From Candidatus Berkelbacteria bacterium (lineage in GTDB: Bacteria; Patescibacteriota; UBA1384; CAILIB01), in contig JAGVEG010000079.1 of NCBI GenBank assembly GCA_020058355.1, forward strand, positions 1 through 7,562: a stretch of DNA of 7,562 nucleotides. Direction: 5' to 3'. Within the stretch, counting starts at the first letter, position 1, and every line of letters begins with the position of its first letter. Shown piece by piece: positions 4,829 through 7,562 of the stretch. The notes under the pieces are model-generated. The model saw only the letters and a program-made list of their open reading frames with translations, did no database searches and was not told the DNA's origin. The position numbers and the translations under genes were made by a program.

Positions 4829-5464
4829 CTACCTACCCGAGCTCCAGTCTTCACGCCCAACCACGCCAAAGCAGGGGATGAGGAGGACTCCCAACGCAAC
4901 CCAGTAGAGCTCAAGGCTTGGGGATTCAAGAATGCTACCAATCCCGAGTCCATGGAAGAAGATGAGGGTCATGGCAACCATTTGGCTCAAGCTCACCCAC
5001 CTCCAGTTTCGCTGCATAAACGGAGTCTCCTTAATGCGGTTAAAGACCTCAAAGGAGAGAAAGATGAGGACGGAAATGATTCCAAACAAGATAAACACCT
5101 CTTGGCTACTACTAACATAGCTGAAGTAGCTATCTGGGGGGAGTTTCTCGGTTAGCCTGAATTGCTGGAGTGCCAGAAGGCCAGGGTGGAGAAAGAGGAA
5201 GAGTAGGACAAGTACGCCACTGATCTTTTGGTAAGCAGCATTGTTTTGAAACTTCTCGGAAAGGTTACGTAAGCATTCTAGTACGTAGTGCGTCCACATA
5301 ATGCCCCATGCCCAGAGGCCGAGTAAGGGGAAGGCGCTCAATGTTAGGAGCTTGCTCAGATCCCATTCCTGGGCACCTCCCCACGCAATGAATGGAATAG
5401 TGACAACAATGACAAAGAGAAGCCAGGGAGTGAGTAGTGTTTGAAGAGTTGCAGCTTTCATCAT
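4829..5464 (-). CDS. Six-helix membrane protein, ferric-reductase-like (putative heme binding)
   Basis: From the ATG at 5464 the product has 211 residues; ATG 5461 is an equally possible start. A longer frame to 5539 would overlap the divergent gene and lacks helix character, so it is not used. Six hydrophobic segments are visible at about 10-29, 39-62, 82-100, 122-141, 157-180 and 185-204. H59 ('WTHYVL'), H93 ('FLHPGLLAL') and H171 ('FFHGLGIGS') sit in helices 2, 3 and 5. The 'LHP' and 'FHGL' contexts resemble the ferric-reductase-like transmembrane domain, which binds heme and passes electrons across the membrane. Two other histidines often seen in that family are absent (YQKISG and WRWVSLS). 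There is no FAD/NADPH domain, so any partner reductase is elsewhere. The assignment is moderate; an unrelated six-helix protein is possible. Confidence 0.55.
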   Translation of the reverse strand: MMKAATLQTLLTPWLLFVIVVTIPFIAWGGAQEWDLSKLLTLSAFPLLGLWAWGIMWTHYVLECLRNLSEKFQNNAAYQKISGVLVLLFLFLHPGLLALQQFRLTEKLPPDSYFSYVSSSQEVFILFGIISVLIFLSFEVFNRIKETPFMQRNWRWVSLSQMVAMTLIFFHGLGIGSILESPSLELYWVALGVLLIPCFGVVGREDWSSGR

Positions 5465-5493
5465 AGAATGATTTAGGTAACCGTGATGAGTAG

Positions 5494-5503
5494 AGTATAT
5501 CTT
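5494..5503. promoter_or_regulatory. Candidate overlapping divergent -10 elements
   Basis: On the minus strand TATACT (5499-5494, five of six -10 bases) could start transcription near 5487 for the membrane protein at 5464. On the plus strand the overlapping TATATC/TATCTT bases could serve the gene at 5522. Convincing -35 boxes are not seen. Only 57 bp separate the two start codons, so both promoters must lie here. Confidence 0.35.
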
Positions 5504-5507
5504 AATT

Positions 5508-5513
5508 GAGAGG
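5508..5513 (+). promoter_or_regulatory. Shine-Dalgarno sequence deciding the start at 5522
   Basis: GAGAGG lies eight bases before the ATG at 5522. It is the clearest ribosome binding site in the window and favours this ATG over the TTG at 5516, which would sit only two bases from it. Confidence 0.6.
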
Positions 5514-5521
5514 TCTTGAGC

Positions 5522-6073
5522 ATGAACTCGCAAAGCCAACCCAACTACGCGGTGAACAAGAAAATTGCAGCCATCCTACTTGTTATGGCAGGCCTGATAT
5601 TCGTAAGCTTTGTACTTTTTCGGTCAGCTACTGATAAGGCGAGTCCCACTATCAGCCAAGAGGTTGGAGTGCAGCAACCAGTCGGAGACCCTGTGATTGC
5701 AGGCGAAGATGGTGCCAAGGGAACTATTATACGAGCGCACGATAGTGAATTTGGCTCTATGCTTTTTGATGGTGAGAAACAGGCTATTTACATCTGGGAG
5801 CTGGAGAATTCAACGACACCAGAGTGTTACGGTAGTTGTGCAGTAGCGTGGCCGCCGGTGCTTACTGATGGCACACCAATTGCATCAACAGGTGTGAATA
5901 GTGCATTGCTGGGAACAACTCAGCGTACGGATGGTACTACCCAGGTCACCTATAACGGTCATCCGCTGTACTACTATGCGCACGAGGGGCCTGGTGAGGT
6001 AAAATGCCATGACATCAGAACCCACGGGGGCCTTTGGTGGGTAATCCAGCCGAATGGTATCAGGGCTGCCTAG
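5522..6073 (+). CDS. Membrane-anchored COG4315 / Lipoprotein_15 repeat protein
   Basis: The product has 183 residues. A basic N-terminus (NKK) precedes one hydrophobic helix at about 13-34, with no lipobox cysteine, so it is probably anchored by an uncleaved helix and faces outside. Two copies of the 'secreted repeat of unknown function' follow. The first runs from 'FGSMLFDGEKQAIYIW' to 'CYGSCAVAWPPVLTDG' and has the conserved C-x3-C pair. The second runs from 'YNGHPLYYYAHE' to 'GGLWWVIQPNG'. This is the usual two-repeat arrangement of the family, whose biochemical function is not established. It is divergent from a putative heme-type membrane protein, which makes an electron-transfer or metal-related envelope role possible, but that is inference. 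The family identification itself is secure. Confidence 0.88.
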   Translation: MNSQSQPNYAVNKKIAAILLVMAGLIFVSFVLFRSATDKASPTISQEVGVQQPVGDPVIAGEDGAKGTIIRAHDSEFGSMLFDGEKQAIYIWELENSTTPECYGSCAVAWPPVLTDGTPIASTGVNSALLGTTQRTDGTTQVTYNGHPLYYYAHEGPGEVKCHDIRTHGGLWWVIQPNGIRAA

Positions 6074-6137
6074 CGGATACCGAAACGTTTCTCAATCTTA
6101 TACAAGTAGCAAAGTAGGCCAGGGATTTACTTAGCGC

Positions 6138-6449
6138 ATGGACTCTCTCCAGGAATACTTCCGGAATGCTGACATTGCTGTATTGGCATTGCCCTCAAAC
6201 TTCACCTACGGTACCGCCATCGTTGAGAGAGGCGCTGTTGAGATTATAGCGCGAACAAGTACCACCGTAGAGGCGTGGGCCGGAGGGCTTGAGGGCACGG
6301 TGCGTCAGGGTGGTGGGAGTAGGCGTCGCGTACAGTTACGGCTAAGTGGCGATCAATTATCCTGGCACTGCACAGGCAATCCAAAGGCACACGATATCTT
6401 CTGTAAGCACTGCGTGGCGGTGGCACTATTTCTTAAAAACGCTGAATAG
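6138..6449 (+). CDS. Small stand-alone SWIM-type zinc-finger protein (variant)
   Basis: This is a 103-residue cytoplasmic protein with no signal or membrane segment. The C-terminal third holds a SWIM-like motif: 'WHCTGNPKAHDIFCKHCVAVAL' pattern with C78, C89 and H91 as zinc ligands and the hallmark 'CKHCVAVAL' ending. The usual SWIM pattern is C-x-C-x(n)-C-x-H; the first cysteine is replaced by Trp76, though H77 or C92 could fill in. The middle part (about 24-72) resembles the region before SWIM motifs in SWIM-domain proteins ('GTAIVERGAVEIIARTSTTVEAWAGG' style beta strands). SWIM motifs often bind DNA or proteins, commonly beside SWI2/SNF2 helicases, but no helicase is next to this gene. No Shine-Dalgarno is visible; the ATG is the first in frame after the upstream stop at 6073. 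Confidence 0.75.
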   Translation: MDSLQEYFRNADIAVLALPSNFTYGTAIVERGAVEIIARTSTTVEAWAGGLEGTVRQGGGSRRRVQLRLSGDQLSWHCTGNPKAHDIFCKHCVAVALFLKNAE

Positions 6450-6583
6450 TGCGGTGAATACCACTTGGTATCATTAATACATCAGTTATTTGGAGGCAGA
6501 GTGAAATCTTGCGGGCTGCCGATATCAAACACAAAACCCCATCCATATTCCCTATATACTTCAATGAGGGGTATGGCTATATC

Positions 6584-6603
6584 ATGCAACTATAGAGTTG
6601 CAT
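6584..6603. repeat. 8-4-8 inverted repeat, possible operator
   Basis: ATGCAACT (6584-6591) and AGTTGCAT (6596-6603) are exact reverse complements around ATAG. The right half overlaps the candidate -35 box at 6598-6603. Such a short dyad over a promoter is the expected form of an ArsR-family binding site, and an ArsR gene ends this transcription unit. Confidence 0.5.
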
Positions 6604-6625
6604 ATGTTCATATTCTCGTTATGAT
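6598..6625 (+). promoter_or_regulatory. Candidate promoter of the SRPBCC-ArsR operon
   Basis: TTGCAT (6598-6603) and TATGAT (6620-6625, five of six -10 bases) are 16 bp apart. Transcription would start near 6632, leaving a leader of about 28 bases with no Shine-Dalgarno before the ATG at 6660. The remainder of 6450-6659 holds no convincing gene. Confidence 0.45.
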
Positions 6626-6659
6626 TAGTCGTACTTACCACCAGCATCACCAACCCTAG

Positions 6660-7100
6660 ATGACCACCATCCCTGACACTATTGAGCGAGAAATTATTGT
6701 TGCCGCGTCACAAGAGCGTGTTTATGCCGCTATCTCAGACCCTACCCAGATTACTCAGTGGTTCCCTGACATGGTCGAGGGGAGTCTCACTCCTGGCGAG
6801 CAGCCTATCTTTATCTTTGAAGGTCATGGTAAGACGCGTGTTCTGATTGTAGATGCACGGCCGGTTGACTACTTCGCCTTCCGCTGGATTCCAGGGAGCA
6901 GCGATGTTGTTGACGATGTTACTTGTGTGCCTACTACGTTGGTAGAGTTCACGCTTGAGGCTGTGGAAGAGCAGACAAAGATCTTCATGAAGGAGTCAGG
7001 CTTTGCTCAACTCCCAATGGATGTTGCACAGGAGAAGTTCGATATGAACTCAGGTGGATGGGGCTACATGATGGGCCGTCTGGAAACCTTCCTAGCCTAG
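6660..7100 (+). CDS. AHSA1/SRPBCC-domain protein
   Basis: The product has 146 residues and is a single START/Bet v 1-like domain of the AHSA1 (activator of Hsp90 ATPase homologue) group. Typical features are an N-terminal strand ('IEREIIVAASQERVYAAISDP'-type pattern), the 'I..WFPD' segment at about 32-37, a central set of strands ('IFIFEGHGKTRVLIVDARP' pattern), and the C-terminal helix with 'GGWGYMMGRLETFL' at about 132-145. The fold forms a hydrophobic pocket for a small ligand; bacterial members are mostly uncharacterised. The ArsR gene begins four bases after its stop, a common two-gene unit in which the SRPBCC protein is under control of its ArsR partner. The ligand cannot be predicted. 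The start ATG directly follows an in-frame TAG, so no longer form is possible. Confidence 0.88.
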   Translation: MTTIPDTIEREIIVAASQERVYAAISDPTQITQWFPDMVEGSLTPGEQPIFIFEGHGKTRVLIVDARPVDYFAFRWIPGSSDVVDDVTCVPTTLVEFTLEAVEEQTKIFMKESGFAQLPMDVAQEKFDMNSGGWGYMMGRLETFLA

Positions 7101-7104
7101 AAGC

Positions 7105-7416
7105 GTGTCTGCGGTAGCGACCTTTAGGGCGCTCGGTGATCCCGTCCGCCTTGAAATGGTACTTCGTCTTTCTCGAGGTTCTTCCTTTACGCTCAGTCGT
7201 ATCTCAGAAGGCCTTGGGATTACACGCCAAGGTGCACGCAAGCACCTTGAGGTGTTGAGGCGCGCCCAGGTTGTTACGCTTGCGCCAAGTGGAAGAGATG
7301 TATTGGTTCAGCTTGACCCCGCGTCCCTGGTACTGGTCAAAGACTTCGTTTCCACCATGGACAAACAGTGGGATACCCGCATGGAGCGACTCAAGCAGTT
7401 TGTGGAGGAGGACTAA
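7105..7416 (+). CDS. ArsR-family winged-helix transcriptional regulator
   Basis: The product has 103 residues, the normal length for compact ArsR repressors. The DNA-binding domain spans about 5-70: 'FRALGDPVRLEMVLRL' (helix 1-2), 'TLSRISEGLGITRQGARKHLEVL' (helix-turn-helix, recognition helix about 40-51) and a wing 'VVTLAPSGRDVLVQL'. The C-terminal helix includes 'WDTRMERLKQFVEED', typical of ArsR proteins paired with SRPBCC genes. No metal-binding ELCVCD motif is present, so metal sensing is unlikely. The start is a GTG; there is no suitable ATG and no clear Shine-Dalgarno, so translation may be coupled to the upstream gene (four-base gap). It probably represses its own operon, perhaps through the dyad at 6584-6603. 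Confidence 0.9.
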   Translation: MSAVATFRALGDPVRLEMVLRLSRGSSFTLSRISEGLGITRQGARKHLEVLRRAQVVTLAPSGRDVLVQLDPASLVLVKDFVSTMDKQWDTRMERLKQFVEED

Positions 7417-7425
7417 GTCAATTTT

Positions 7426-7562
7426 CTAAAACGAAAACATCCTAACCGTCTCCAAAAGATCGCTTGTGATCCGGCGCGGTTCAATCAGGGGCTCTAAATC
7501 ATGTTCTCGCATCCAATCGAGCTGGTTTTGGGCGCATTCGTGTGCGTACTCAAAGGAGTTAC
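7426..7562 (-). CDS. 3' end of an unrecognised gene entering from the right edge
   Basis: On the minus strand a frame is open from the window edge to a TAG at 7428-7426, giving 44 residues. They are hydrophilic and look like real protein, including 'EYAHECAQNQLDWMREHD' and ending 'LLETVRMFSF'. It converges on the ArsR gene with nine bases between the stops, and no hairpin terminator is seen between them. I do not recognise the family; too little is visible. Confidence 0.6.
   Translation of the reverse strand, partial: NSFEYAHECAQNQLDWMREHDLEPLIEPRRITSDLLETVRMFSF

Noticed and set aside
5465..5539. Extended N-terminus of the minus-strand membrane protein
   Set aside because: The extra 25 residues overlap the start of the divergent gene and lack membrane character; ATG 5464 leads directly into the first helix.
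6458..6468. ATACCACTTGG, the reverse complement of part of the tRNA fragment
   Set aside because: Only 11 bases with no shared flanks; consistent with chance.
6465..6659. 64-codon plus-strand open frame between the SWIM and SRPBCC genes
   Set aside because: TTG start, no ribosome binding site, composition unlike protein, and the region carries a promoter-like element and an inverted repeat instead.

Overview
The window most likely comes from a member of the Patescibacteria (Candidate Phyla Radiation). This is inferred from gene content: two genes carry a small domain I associate with CPR genomes (residue patterns around 'FF..A..GD.....' and 'K.I....S...I'), one of them fused to a LytR_C-like domain. 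Several genes lack a Shine-Dalgarno sequence. Stops are standard, and I saw no sign of TGA recoding. The exact class cannot be fixed from this window.

Layout. 1-243 is the 3' end of a gene for the CPR-type small domain, closed by a strong hairpin terminator. 359-2029 is a complete CPA2 (Kef-type) cation/proton antiporter with a C-terminal RCK/TrkA-N domain. It is separated by a 15-bp bidirectional terminator from a convergent gene (minus strand, 2099-2896) for a membrane-anchored protein that pairs the same small domain with a LytR_C-like domain. 2903-3684 has no protein gene. It holds one intact tRNA-Gln(CTG) at 3387-3460, preceded by four truncated copies of that tRNA's 5' end, each cut at or before the same D-loop position and embedded in direct repeats and hairpins. 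This is the most unusual part of the window. 3685-4782 is a class II Fic protein (predicted AMP transferase) with both inhibitory and catalytic motifs intact.

The second half is a run of small genes. A six-helix membrane protein resembling ferric-reductase-like heme proteins (minus, 4829-5464) is divergent from a membrane-anchored COG4315/Lipoprotein_15 repeat protein (5522-6073). Then come a stand-alone SWIM-type zinc-finger protein lacking one usual cysteine (6138-6449), a 210-bp gap with a promoter-like element and an 8-4-8 inverted repeat, and an AHSA1/SRPBCC-domain gene directly followed by an ArsR-family repressor (6660-7416), a well-known pairing. The 3' end of an unrecognised minus-strand gene enters at the right edge (7426-7562).

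Functionally this is a mix of ion homeostasis (antiporter), envelope proteins, possible heme/redox membrane proteins, one-component regulation (ArsR with its SRPBCC partner) and post-translational modification (Fic). I see no clear multi-gene pathway. The candidate for something not previously described is the tRNA-Gln fragment array.
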